Positions 41,915 to 50,469 of a DNA stretch of 64,000 nt are shown here, in pieces (the first letter of the stretch is position 1; each line of letters begins with the position of its first letter). The DNA is from Taklimakanibacter albus (lineage in GTDB: Bacteria > Pseudomonadota > Alphaproteobacteria > Rhizobiales > Aestuariivirgaceae): NCBI RefSeq assembly GCF_016595235.1, contig NZ_JAENHL010000004.1:152343-216342 (forward strand), in the 5' to 3' direction. The position numbers were made by a program, and so were the translations under genes. The notes under the pieces were generated by a model. That model searched no databases and had not been told where the DNA came from. It saw nothing but the letters and a program-made list of their open reading frames with translations.

Positions 41915-42685
41915 ATGCTTCAGCGTGTCATGATCACGGCGGGCGGCTCCGGCATCGGCTGGGCCATCGCCCGGGCCTTCGCCGACAATGGCGCCAAGGT
42001 CCATATTTGCGATGTCGACGAACGGGCCCTCGGTGAAGCGACCGAGAAATACCCGCAGATCGCCGCCACCCATCTCGATATCACCGACGAGGAAGCGGTC
42101 GACCAGTGGTTCGACGACGCGCTCGACGACATGGATGGCCTCGACGTGCTCATCAACAATGCCGGCATCAAGGGGCCGACCGGTTATGTCGAGGAGCTGA
42201 AGCTCGACGACTGGCGCGAATGCCTGAGCGTCTGCCTGGATGCGCAGTTCCTGTGTGCCAGGCGCGCCGCCCCGGTGATGAAGGAGCAGCGTTCCGGCTC
42301 CATCATCAACATCTCGTCCACCGCCGGTCTTTATGGCTATGGCCTCAGGACACCCTATGCGGCGGCCAAATGGGCGGTGATCGGCTTCTCGAAGTCGCTC
42401 GCCGTCGAGCTCGGTCCCTATGATGTGCGCGTCAACGCCATCTGCCCGGGCTCGGTCGAAGGCCCGCGCATGGAGCGTGTCATCAAGGCCGAGGCCGACA
42501 GCCGCGGCGTCGCCTTCGACGTCGTCTACAAGGACTATGTCCAGGCTCAATCGATCAAGCGTTTCGTCAAGCCGGAGGAGATCGCCGATATGTGTCTCTT
42601 CCTGGCTTCGCCCGCCTCCAAGATGGTGACCGGCCAGGCGATCTCGGTCGACGGCCATTCTGAAACCTTCCATATAGGGAGCTGA
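41915..42685 (+). CDS. SDR-family oxidoreductase
   Basis: 256 residues of classical short-chain dehydrogenase. The cofactor motif is TAGGSGIGWAIA (TGxxxGxG variant with A for the first G), then NNAGIKGPTG, catalytic Ser in INISSTAGLYG and YAAAKWAV (YxxxK). The C-terminus is MVTGQAISVDGHSE. A D at CDVDE suggests NAD preference. It lies 19 bp after the fused dehydrogenase with GGAGG before the ATG and 4 bp before the acyl-CoA dehydrogenase. Its step in the carnitine route is unknown; acetoacetate reduction or a hydroxyacyl oxidation are possible. Confidence 0.88.
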   Translation: MLQRVMITAGGSGIGWAIARAFADNGAKVHICDVDERALGEATEKYPQIAATHLDITDEEAVDQWFDDALDDMDGLDVLINNAGIKGPTGYVEELKLDDWRECLSVCLDAQFLCARRAAPVMKEQRSGSIINISSTAGLYGYGLRTPYAAAKWAVIGFSKSLAVELGPYDVRVNAICPGSVEGPRMERVIKAEADSRGVAFDVVYKDYVQAQSIKRFVKPEEIADMCLFLASPASKMVTGQAISVDGHSETFHIGS

Positions 42686-42689
42686 CTCC

Positions 42690-43853
42690 ATGGATTTCGC
42701 CCTCACCGACGAGCAGCGCATGATCGTCAAGACGACGCGCGATTTCGTCGAGAACGAGCTTTTCCCGCATGAGGCGGAAGTCGAACGCACCGGCGAATTG
42801 CGCAAGGACCTCTATGAGGAGCTGAAGGCCAAGGCCATCGAAGCCGGACTCTATGCCGCCAACATGCCCGAGGAAGCGGGCGGCGCCGGTCTCGATACCC
42901 AGACCTGGGTCATGTATGAGCGCGAGCTCGGCCGCGCCAATTACGCGCTGCATTGGAACTGCGTGGCGCGCCCGTCGAACATCCTGATGGCGTGTGAGGG
43001 CGAGCAGCGCGAGAAATATCTCTTCCCGGCGGTGCGCGGCGAGAAGTCGGACTGCCTCGCCATGACCGAGCCGGGTGCGGGCTCCGATGTCCGCGGCATG
43101 AAATGCGCCGCCGTCCAGCAAGGCGACGATTTCGTCATCAACGGCGTGAAGCACTTCATCAGCCACGCCGATGTCGCCGATTTCGTCATTCTCTTCGCCG
43201 CCTCGGGCGAGGAGAACACGCCGCGTGGCAAGAAGAAGCTCATCACCGCCTTCCTGGTTGACAAGGGCCATCCGGGCTTCGTGGTGCGCTACGGCTACCG
43301 CAATGTCTCGCATCGAGGCTACAACAACTGCATCCTCGAATTCACCGATTGCCGCCTGCCCAAATCCGCCGTGCTGGGCGAAGTACACAAAGGTTTCGAG
43401 GTGGCTAATTCCTGGCTCGGCGCCACCCGCCTTCAGGTCGCCGCCACCTGTATCGGCCGCGCCGAGCGCGCACTGGAGCACGCCAAGCAATGGGCGGTCG
43501 ACCGCGTCCAGTTCGGCCAGCAGATCGGCAAGTTTCAGGGCGTCTCCTTCAAGCTCGCCGACATGGCGCTCGAATACAAAGCCGCCTGGCTCCTCACCCT
43601 CGAAGCGGCCTGGAAATACGACCAGGGCACTGTCGAGGACATGGATATGGCGATGGCCAAGCTCAAAGCCACCGAGATGCTGGCCATGGTCGCCGACGAA
43701 GCCATCCAGATCCATGGCGGCATGGGCGTGATGGAGGAATTGCCGCTCGAGCGCATCTGGCGCGACGCCCGCATCGAGCGCATCTGGGAAGGTACCAGCG
43801 AGATCCAGCGCCACATCATTTCACGCGCTTTGCTCAGACCACTTGGAGGATAG
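42690..43853 (+). CDS. Acyl-CoA dehydrogenase, candidate gamma-butyrobetainyl-CoA dehydrogenase
   Basis: 387 residues with complete ACAD layout: LAMTEPGAGSDVRGMKC for FAD, RVQFGQQIGKFQGVSFKLADM, IQIHGGMGVMEELPLERIWRDARIERIWEGTSEIQ with the catalytic Glu in IWEGT. It oxidises an acyl-CoA to the 2-enoyl-CoA and passes electrons to ETF. In this operon, with a CaiD-like hydratase and an acyl-CoA ligase, gamma-butyrobetainyl-CoA to crotonobetainyl-CoA is the most sensible reaction. The gene overlaps nothing and sits 4 bp after the SDR gene; a palindromic repeat follows. Confidence 0.87.
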   Translation: MDFALTDEQRMIVKTTRDFVENELFPHEAEVERTGELRKDLYEELKAKAIEAGLYAANMPEEAGGAGLDTQTWVMYERELGRANYALHWNCVARPSNILMACEGEQREKYLFPAVRGEKSDCLAMTEPGAGSDVRGMKCAAVQQGDDFVINGVKHFISHADVADFVILFAASGEENTPRGKKKLITAFLVDKGHPGFVVRYGYRNVSHRGYNNCILEFTDCRLPKSAVLGEVHKGFEVANSWLGATRLQVAATCIGRAERALEHAKQWAVDRVQFGQQIGKFQGVSFKLADMALEYKAAWLLTLEAAWKYDQGTVEDMDMAMAKLKATEMLAMVADEAIQIHGGMGVMEELPLERIWRDARIERIWEGTSEIQRHIISRALLRPLGG

Positions 43854-43862
43854 ACGGAGCAA

Positions 43863-43971
43863 CTGCCCGACCCCCACCCCTAACCCCTCCCCACAAGGGG
43901 GAGGGGAATAGAGTTTACCCTCCCCCTTGTGGGGAGGATCGGCCCGAAGGGACGGGGTGGGGGTCGGGTGG
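43863..43971. repeat. Palindromic intergenic repeat, family B copy 2
   Basis: CTGCCCGACCCCCACCCC at the left faces GGGGTGGGGGTCGGGTGG at the right. Inside, CCCTCCCCACAAGGGGGAGGG is followed by CCCTCCCCCTTGTGGGGAGG. It shares these modules with repeat B1 at 40122-40328 and lies between the acyl-CoA dehydrogenase and acyl-CoA ligase genes. Confidence 0.8.
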
Positions 43972-43993
43972 TCTCTCCCTTAGACAAAACATC

Positions 43994-46045
43994 ATGACAA
44001 CATCCCTCACCCGCCTGCTCTCGCCCGCGTCCATCGCCTTCATCGGCGGTCATGAATGCGACGTCGCCATCAAACGCACGCTTGCCTTGGGCTTCACCGG
44101 CAAGATCTGGGCTGTCCACCCCAAGCGCGAGCAATTGGGCGGCATTGCCTGCATCCGCTCGGTCGAAGAGATCGACGGCGTGCCGGACGCGGCCTTCGTC
44201 GCCGTCAAGCGCGAGCCCACCATCGAGATCGTCCGCCATCTGAGCAAGATCGGCTGCGGTGGCGCCGTCATCTACGCCTCGGGCTTTTCCGAGACGGGCG
44301 AGACCGGCAAGGAATTGCAGCGCCAGCTTCTCGAGGCGGCGGACGGCATGCCGCTGATGGGTCCCAATTGCTACGGCTTCGTCAATGCCCTGGCCAATGC
44401 CGCTTTGTGGCCGGACGAGCATGGCCTGTCGCATCTCGAGCGTGGTGTCGCCATCATCACCCAGTCCGGCAACATCGCCTGCAACTTCACCATGACGCGC
44501 CGCGCGCTCCCCGTGGCCGCCGTCTTCGCCATCGGCAACCAGGCCGATGTCGACATCGCCCGCATGCTCGAGGCGTTGGCCGAGGATGACCGCATCACCG
44601 CCGTCGGCCTTCACATCGAAGGGCTCAAGGACATTCCAGCTTTCGCCAGGGCCGCCGAGGTCGCGCGAAAGAACCGCAAGCCCGTGGTCGCGCTCAAGAC
44701 CGGCCGTTCCGAGCAAGGCGCCAAGGTCGCAATGAGCCACACGTCCTCGCTCGCCGGCGCCGACACGCTGTATGACGCCCTCTTCGAACGCTGCGGCGTC
44801 GCCCGCATGACGTCCGTCACAGCCTTCGTCGAGACACTCAAATTCCTGCACAATGGCGGCCCCCTCAAGGACAATCGCCTCGTCTCGATGAGCTGCTCGG
44901 GGGGCGAAGCCGCTCTCATCGCCGACATGGCGATGGGCAAGAAGGTGAGCTTCCCTGAATTCGATTCCTGCACCAAGCCGAAAGTGGCGGCGACGCTCAA
45001 TGAATATGTGTCAATCGACAATCCGCTCGACTATCACACCTTCATCTGGAACCAGGAAGACAAGCTCACCGCCACCTTCTCCGCGGTTCTTGGCGGTGGC
45101 TTCGATGTGTCGATGCTGATTCTCGACGTGCCCACCAATCCGGCGATGAAGCCCGATGGCTGGCTCACCACGGCGCGTGCGCTGCGCACCGCGGCACAGG
45201 CGACCAAGGCCCGCGCCGCGATGGTGGCGAGCCTTCCCGAATGCCTGCCTCTGCCGCTCGCCGAGGAAATGGCGGCCGCCGGCGTCGCCCCGATGATGGG
45301 GCTCGATGATGCGCTGACCGCCTTCGAGGCAGCGGCCTTCATCGGCCGCAACTGGGCGCGCCGCGACAAGGTGCCGACCCTCGTCACGACCACCGAACGA
45401 GGCGGCGAGCTGACGACGCTCACCGAATATGACGCCAAGCAGCTTCTGAAGAGCTTTGGCCTCAGCGTGCCGGACGGCATCGTCTGCAAGACCGGCGATG
45501 CGGTGAAGGCAGCGGAAAAACTCGGCTTCCCGGTCACGCTCAAGGTCTCATCCGCCGCGATCGCGCATAAGACGGAAGCCGGCGGCGTGGCGCTCAATCT
45601 CAAGAACGCAACTGAGGTCGAAGCGGCGGCGCAGCGCATGGCCAGGCTCGCGGATGAAGTCATCGTCGAACGCATGGTGACGGGCGCCGTCGCCGAGCTG
45701 ATCGTCGGTCTCAAATCCGATCCGCAATTCGGTCTGGCTTTGGTGCTCGGCGCCGGCGGCATTCTCACCGAGCTGCTCAAAGATTCGGCAACGCTCATCC
45801 TGCCGGCGTCGCGGCCTGAGATCGAACGCGCACTCAAGTCGTTGAAAGTATGGAAGCTCGTCGAAGGCTTCCGCAACAGATCTGGTGATCAGGAGGGTGT
45901 GATCAAGGCGGTCGAGGCAATTGCAGGCTTTGCCGAGGCGCATCGGGGCCTTATAGAGGAGCTCGATGTCAATCCCCTGCTCGTCCTGCCTCCAGGTCAA
46001 GGTGCCGTGGCGGTCGATGCCCTCATCGCAATGCGCAAAGGTTAG
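43994..46045 (+). CDS. NDP-forming acyl-CoA ligase (acetate-CoA ligase family)
   Basis: 683 residues from ATG 43994 (MTTSLTRLLSPASIAFIGG). The order CoA-binding domain (about 5-130), succinyl-CoA-ligase-like flavodoxin domains (about 145-450; IITQSGNIACNF, then MSCSGGEAALIADM) and ATP-grasp_5 (about 470-683; KSFGLSVPDGIVCKTGDAVKAA, FPVTLKVSSAAIAHKTEAGGV) is that of archaeal-type ADP-forming acyl-CoA synthetases. The active-site His lies in KVAMSHTSSLAG. It probably activates gamma-butyrobetaine, crotonobetaine or carnitine, in place of the AMP-forming CaiC. Three bp separate it from the CaiD-like gene. Confidence 0.88.
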   Translation: MTTSLTRLLSPASIAFIGGHECDVAIKRTLALGFTGKIWAVHPKREQLGGIACIRSVEEIDGVPDAAFVAVKREPTIEIVRHLSKIGCGGAVIYASGFSETGETGKELQRQLLEAADGMPLMGPNCYGFVNALANAALWPDEHGLSHLERGVAIITQSGNIACNFTMTRRALPVAAVFAIGNQADVDIARMLEALAEDDRITAVGLHIEGLKDIPAFARAAEVARKNRKPVVALKTGRSEQGAKVAMSHTSSLAGADTLYDALFERCGVARMTSVTAFVETLKFLHNGGPLKDNRLVSMSCSGGEAALIADMAMGKKVSFPEFDSCTKPKVAATLNEYVSIDNPLDYHTFIWNQEDKLTATFSAVLGGGFDVSMLILDVPTNPAMKPDGWLTTARALRTAAQATKARAAMVASLPECLPLPLAEEMAAAGVAPMMGLDDALTAFEAAAFIGRNWARRDKVPTLVTTTERGGELTTLTEYDAKQLLKSFGLSVPDGIVCKTGDAVKAAEKLGFPVTLKVSSAAIAHKTEAGGVALNLKNATEVEAAAQRMARLADEVIVERMVTGAVAELIVGLKSDPQFGLALVLGAGGILTELLKDSATLILPASRPEIERALKSLKVWKLVEGFRNRSGDQEGVIKAVEAIAGFAEAHRGLIEELDVNPLLVLPPGQGAVAVDALIAMRKG

Positions 46046-46048
46046 CTC

Positions 46049-46831
46049 ATGTCGTCACCTCTCATTGTCGAACGCCGCGGCAAGATTCTCGAAGTCACCA
46101 TCAACCGGCCCAAGGCCAACGCCATCGACGCGCCGACGAGCCGCATCATGGGTGAGACCTTCGCCAAATTCCGCGACGATCCGGAACTGCGCGTGGCGAT
46201 CCTCACCGGCTCGGGCGAGAAATTCTTCTGCCCCGGCTGGGATCTGAAAGCCGCGGCGGAAGGCGAGGCACCTGATTCCGATTATGGCGTCGGCGGCTTC
46301 GGCGGCCTGCAGGAATTGCCCGGCCTCAACAAGCCGGTGATCGCCGCGGTCAACGGCATCGCCTTCGGCGGCGGCTTCGAGATCATGATCTCGGCCGACA
46401 TCATCATCGCCGCCGACCACGCCACCTTCGCACTTCCGGAAATCAACTCCGGCACACTGGCCGACGCGGCCACCATAAAATTGCCACGCCGCATTCCCTA
46501 CCATGTGGCGATGGAGCTTCTCTTCACCGGACGGCGCATGGACGCCCACGAAGCCAAGCAATGGGGCATCGTGAACGAAATCGTCACGCAGCCCAATCTG
46601 ATGATCCGCGCCCGCGAAGTGGCCGCCATGCTGGCCGAGGGCCCGCCGCTGGTCTTCGCCGCCATCAAGGAAACGGTGCGCGAGACCGAGCGCCTCACCG
46701 TTCAGGAAGCTTTCGACCTCGTCACCAAGCGCAAGCTCAAGACGGTCGATACGCTCTATGCGAGCGACGACCAGAAGGAAGGCGCCCGCGCCTTCGCCGA
46801 GAAGCGCAAGCCGGTGTGGAAAGGTCGCTAG
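46049..46831 (+). CDS. Enoyl-CoA hydratase, carnitinyl-CoA dehydratase (CaiD)-like
   Basis: 260 residues. The crotonase is very like CaiD in its N-terminal half: INRPKANAIDAPTS, GSGEKFFCPGWDLKAAAEGE, VNGIAFGGGFE. The two catalytic glutamates are present in GGGFE and LPE. The loop after the second Glu reads INSGTLADAATIKLPR where crotonases usually have LGxxPxxGG, so substrate handling may differ. The C-terminus AFAEKRKPVWKGR is that of CaiD. Hydration of crotonobetainyl-CoA to carnitinyl-CoA would connect butyrobetaine and carnitine use. Last gene of the operon, 3 bp after the ligase. Confidence 0.87.
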   Translation: MSSPLIVERRGKILEVTINRPKANAIDAPTSRIMGETFAKFRDDPELRVAILTGSGEKFFCPGWDLKAAAEGEAPDSDYGVGGFGGLQELPGLNKPVIAAVNGIAFGGGFEIMISADIIIAADHATFALPEINSGTLADAATIKLPRRIPYHVAMELLFTGRRMDAHEAKQWGIVNEIVTQPNLMIRAREVAAMLAEGPPLVFAAIKETVRETERLTVQEAFDLVTKRKLKTVDTLYASDDQKEGARAFAEKRKPVWKGR

Positions 46832-46856
46832 CGCGAAACCATGAGCCGCTCCCGAT

Positions 46857-46966
46857 ACCCTCATGCTGAGGTGCGAGCGCAGCGAGCCTCGAAGCATGAT
46901 CCAGGGACAAGGATCGTGCCGCTGGCCACCCTTCGAGGGCCGCTGCGCGGCCACCTCAGGGTAAGG
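46857..46966. repeat. Palindromic intergenic repeat, family A copy 2
   Basis: Left arm GCTGAGGTGCGAGCGCAGCG...CCTCGAAG (46865-46894) and right arm CTTCGAGG...CCACCTCAGGGTAAGG (46931-46966), the same plan and near-identical arms as copy 1 at 6059-6171 but with a different middle. It lies after the end of the carnitine operon. Confidence 0.8.
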
Positions 46967-47009
46967 ATTGTAGAGTCCTTTCCATCCATAAATTCATGAG
47001 ATCAACAGT

Positions 47010-47900
47010 ATGAACCGCCGGACGTTCTTCAAATGGCTGGGCGGTCTCGCTTTGTCGGGCGCGGCGATGACCGGCTACGCCTTCGGCATCGAACCGGGCT
47101 TCATGCTGCGCGTGCAGCAATACAAGCTGACGCCGCCCGGCTGGCCCGCCGACTTCAAGCTGCGCATCGCTGTCTTGACGGACATTCATGCCGGCGAGCC
47201 TTATATGGGCCTTGGGCGGATCGAGCGCATCGTCGAAACGACCAATGCGCTCAAACCCGATCTTGCGCTCTTGCTGGGTGATTTCTCCACCGGCCATCGG
47301 ATGATAACCAGGCAAGTTCCGATCAAGGACACTGCCGCGGCCTGCGCCGGCCTCGCGGCGCCACTCGGCCGGCACGCCATTCTCGGTAATCACGACTGGT
47401 GGGACGACCGGGCGGCGCAGAAGCGGCAATCCGGTCCCAGCCTCTATGGTGATACGCTGAAAGCCGCCGGCATTCCCGTCTATGAGAATGACGGTGTGCG
47501 CCTCGAGCATAATGGCCGGCCCTTCTGGCTTCTGGGCCTCGGCGACCAGCTTGCCTTCGTCCGGGGCCGCGGTCGCTTCACAGGCGTTGACGATCTCGAC
47601 GGCACGCTCGCCAAGGTCACCGACGACGCGCCCATCATTCTCATGATCCATGAGCCCGACGCCTTCATCAAAGTGCCTAAACGCGTTTCACTCACGCTCG
47701 CCGGCCATACCCATGGCGGCCAGGTGCGCCTCTTCGGCTATTCGCCAGTGGTGCCGTCCGGCTATGGTAACCGCTTCGCCTATGGCCATGTCGTCGAGGA
47801 CGACCGCCATCTGATTGTGTCGGGCGGCCTCGGCTGCAGCATCCTGCCGGTACGTTTCGGCGTGCCGCCCGAGATCGTGCTGATCGAGCTCGGCGGCTAA
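47010..47900 (+). CDS. Tat-exported metallophosphoesterase (YaeI-like)
   Basis: 296 residues. The N-terminus MNRRTFFKWLGGLALSGAAM has a twin-arginine motif and hydrophobic core. The calcineurin-like domain carries all metal ligands: DIHAG, LLGDFS, GNHDWW, IHEPDAF and GHTHGGQVRL. Relatives of YaeI/YkuE hydrolyse phospholipid phosphates or related phosphoesters on the outer face of the inner membrane. Monocistronic, convergent with the EEP gene (3-bp gap). Confidence 0.9.
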   Translation: MNRRTFFKWLGGLALSGAAMTGYAFGIEPGFMLRVQQYKLTPPGWPADFKLRIAVLTDIHAGEPYMGLGRIERIVETTNALKPDLALLLGDFSTGHRMITRQVPIKDTAAACAGLAAPLGRHAILGNHDWWDDRAAQKRQSGPSLYGDTLKAAGIPVYENDGVRLEHNGRPFWLLGLGDQLAFVRGRGRFTGVDDLDGTLAKVTDDAPIILMIHEPDAFIKVPKRVSLTLAGHTHGGQVRLFGYSPVVPSGYGNRFAYGHVVEDDRHLIVSGGLGCSILPVRFGVPPEIVLIELGG

Positions 47901-47903
47901 CCT

Positions 47904-49436
47904 TCATTCCACCTTGAAATAGGCCTGCGCCTGGACGGCATAATGATCGTCCTTCATCAGGCGCAGCTCATATTCGCCGGGCGCCAGGGGTTCGCTCAGC
48001 GCATTTTCGTCCAGCGTCACCGTGCCGTTGAAGCGCGCATTGGTGTAGACATAGGTCAGATAGTTGAAGGCATTCGCATCGCCCTGCCCGCGCGCATAAA
48101 GCGCGATCCAGTCGAATTTGTAGCCCGGCGCATCGCTGAAGGTAATCTGGATCGGCTCGCCCGGTTTGTAGACTTCCTTGTCGGTTTGCAGATCCGCCTG
48201 CGCATCTTTCGTCTGCATGGTGAAGAGCGAACGTGCCATCTCCTTGCCTTGCGCGTCGAGCAGCACGGCGGTGAATTCGCCGCCATCGCTCCAGCCGGGC
48301 AATGTCAGCTTGATCGAGGGCCGATCCCAGAAGCCGACATTGGCGACACCGGTCAGCGCATCGGTCGCCGGATCACCGTCGCGCACCATGACGATGGCGC
48401 TCCAGTCGGATTTGTCCGGCATGTTGACGCGCAGACGGAAGTCCTCGCCGGCGATCACCGGCCGGGGCTCGACCGTGATCAGGGCCGGCGCATCGACCGG
48501 CGTCACGTCGAAGGTCGAGATCACCGCGCGATGGTCGGACGGCCACGGATCGACCACGACGCCGACATCGGGATTGCCTTTCTCGCCGCCGAGCACGCTC
48601 GCCACCGGCTTGGCATTGGCCGACCAGATCATGTCGATGCGATCGAGTGTTTCAGTCGGGCGGATATAGGGCTGCGGATAACCGACGGTCCAGGTGAGGC
48701 CGGGATTTTTCACCGGATCGGGATTCACCGCGCGATAGGAATCAGTAAGCCCCGCGTCGGCGAAGGCCTTCGAGGCCGGCCATTCGACCGGGAATTTCAC
48801 CTGGGCACGCGCCTTGGCCGCTTCCGCCGTCCAGTCGAGATGCGACGGCGAGTTGAAGTCGCCGGTGAGAAACACCGGCACGCCCGCTTTGGCGAGCTTG
48901 CCGAGCGCGTCGGCGATCGGCTGCGCTTCCGGCACCCGCGTCTCGGTCTCGATCTTCAGCACCTCTTCGAGCGTCTTGCCGTCGCGCACCGCTTCGGGTC
49001 CGTACGGATCGCTGGTCAGATGCAGATTGGCGACCGCGACCGCCTTGCCGGGCCTGACCATGACCCAGGCATGCACCGTGTCGGGCCCTACGCCGTTGAG
49101 CGAATAGACGAGGCCTGACGATTCGGGCGCGGCACCATTGCCGGAATCGAAGAGCGGATAGCGGCTGATGATGTGGCGGCGCGTATCGACATAGGAATAG
49201 CCGGCGAGCTCTGCGATCTTCTCGATATTGCCGTCCGGCTCCTGGATGCCGATGATGTCGGGATCGGCCGCCTTGATCGCCCGGATGACCGCGTCGAAAT
49301 CCGACTGCTCGCCGCCATACCAGATATTGAAGCTCATGACCTTGAGCGGCACGCTGTCCTGCGCCGACGCCGTGCCCGGCAGCATGAGCCCCAGGCAACA
49401 CAGAATGATCCTGATCAAGCCCTTCGCCATCCCCAT
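47904..49436 (-). CDS. Secreted endonuclease/exonuclease/phosphatase (EEP) family protein with C-terminal beta domains
   Basis: 510 residues with a Sec signal (ILCCLGLMLPGTASAQ). EEP domain about 27-325: VMSFNIWYGG, IGIQEPDGN (catalytic Glu), TGDFNSPSH, LDRIDMIWS and PSDHRAVIS, so the metal site and general-base His are intact. The C-terminal third is beta-sandwich-like (VEPRPVIAGEDFRLRVNMP; GEPIQITFSDAPGYKFDWIALYARG). It could be an outer-surface phosphodiesterase, DNase or inositol-phosphate phosphatase. ATG 49430 is an alternative start. Confidence 0.86.
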   Translation of the reverse strand: MGMAKGLIRIILCCLGLMLPGTASAQDSVPLKVMSFNIWYGGEQSDFDAVIRAIKAADPDIIGIQEPDGNIEKIAELAGYSYVDTRRHIISRYPLFDSGNGAAPESSGLVYSLNGVGPDTVHAWVMVRPGKAVAVANLHLTSDPYGPEAVRDGKTLEEVLKIETETRVPEAQPIADALGKLAKAGVPVFLTGDFNSPSHLDWTAEAAKARAQVKFPVEWPASKAFADAGLTDSYRAVNPDPVKNPGLTWTVGYPQPYIRPTETLDRIDMIWSANAKPVASVLGGEKGNPDVGVVVDPWPSDHRAVISTFDVTPVDAPALITVEPRPVIAGEDFRLRVNMPDKSDWSAIVMVRDGDPATDALTGVANVGFWDRPSIKLTLPGWSDGGEFTAVLLDAQGKEMARSLFTMQTKDAQADLQTDKEVYKPGEPIQITFSDAPGYKFDWIALYARGQGDANAFNYLTYVYTNARFNGTVTLDENALSEPLAPGEYELRLMKDDHYAVQAQAYFKVE

Positions 49437-49458
49437 CTCTCCCCTTGGCTATTGATGC

Positions 49459-49863
49459 TCAGTACACTTCCAGACGTGACCGGCTCATGACGAAGCCGTT
49501 CTTGCCGCGCTCACATTTGAGGCCTTTGCTCGACGCCTGACAGGTGAACGGTCCGGCCTTCCATGTCTTGCCATAGGCGAGCACCGGCTCGGCCGAGCAA
49601 CAGGACGCATCGCCGACCTGCTTGTAAATTTTGCCGCGCCCATTGGGCCCGAGGATGATGCGCGCATATTTGGGCTCGACCCGGTCGCAGGAAAGCTCCG
49701 GCCCGCCATCCACCGGCTGATAGACATCGGTGCCGCCTTTGGGCGTGTAGATGCAGCCGATATTGCCGGAGGGCAGCACGAATTCGATCTGCTTCCCGGC
49801 GAGGACCGGCGTGGTCAGTCCGGCCAGCAACGCAACGACGCTCAAGAACCGAAAGACCGCCAT
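49459..49863 (-). CDS. Secreted DUF6636-like small protein
   Basis: 134 residues from ATG 49863 with a Sec signal (FRFLSVVALLAGLTTPVLA). The phrase FVLPSGNIGCIYTP, with further Cys in ELSCDR, SCCSAEP, FTCQ and LKCER, fits DUF6636-type exported proteins with a small disulfide-bonded beta fold. Function unknown. Upstream ATG 49902 would put polar residues before the signal and is less likely. It follows the EEP gene's start on the same strand by 22 bp. Confidence 0.75.
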   Translation of the reverse strand: MAVFRFLSVVALLAGLTTPVLAGKQIEFVLPSGNIGCIYTPKGGTDVYQPVDGGPELSCDRVEPKYARIILGPNGRGKIYKQVGDASCCSAEPVLAYGKTWKAGPFTCQASSKGLKCERGKNGFVMSRSRLEVY

Positions 49864-50004
49864 CCTGAAATCCTTCGCTCTAATTGAATGAACGTTCAGC
49901 ATACTGCCATGGATGCGCGAATGCCGTCAGCAGGAATCCGGCATGGCGATGTCGGAATTTGTTCTTCAGCCGACATTCATCTTGGGATTGCAAAGCTCAT
50001 CTGG

Positions 50005-50406
50005 ATGAAACCGATCCTTGTCGCATTCATGGTTGCTGCAGCATTGGATGCCAACGCAGAACCAGTGCAGCCCACACGCCCTTCTCCCAACAAGCCACCT
50101 GTCGTTCTGGGGCCGATTGATGACAGAGAACTCTATGGCAATCCGCTTCACTGTGTTTATCATGAACTCCGATCGGCCTCAGTTCACCTCTTACGATGCC
50201 GCAGCAGCAAGTCTTGCGAATTGCCGACGACACAAGCTCTCGCTGACCTCGAGGAGGACTTCGACTCGGCAAAAATCGTCAAGCTAGCTCCGTTGCCGAA
50301 CGGATGCATGGCCGTCACCCTTGTCGGCAAACTCAAGCTTCCGGATGCGCCGCCTTGGGCAGGTGCCGCCTATCCCGGCTGGCGCCCGTTTGCGGACGCC
50401 CCATAG
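50005..50406 (+). CDS. Small secreted Cys-containing protein, tandem paralogue 1
   Basis: 133 residues from ATG 50005; signal-like MKPILVAFMVAAALDANA. The mature part has LHCVYHELRSASVHLLRCRSSKSCEL and LPNGCMAVTLVGKLK. The four cysteines and the spacing match the next gene (50470-50832), so the two are a tandem duplicate pair. The frame is open upstream to 49888, but only the inner start gives a signal peptide. No named family recognised. Confidence 0.6.
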   Translation: MKPILVAFMVAAALDANAEPVQPTRPSPNKPPVVLGPIDDRELYGNPLHCVYHELRSASVHLLRCRSSKSCELPTTQALADLEEDFDSAKIVKLAPLPNGCMAVTLVGKLKLPDAPPWAGAAYPGWRPFADAP

Positions 50407-50469
50407 CGCCGCCATAGAAGGACGGTGTAGGATTGCGCCCCCGGTTACCCTGACCCGATATCGGTGAAC

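Noticed and set aside
40122-43971. G/C-rich repeats as CRISPR arrays
   Set aside because: The units are inverted and not direct, with no regular spacer length, and no cas genes are near.
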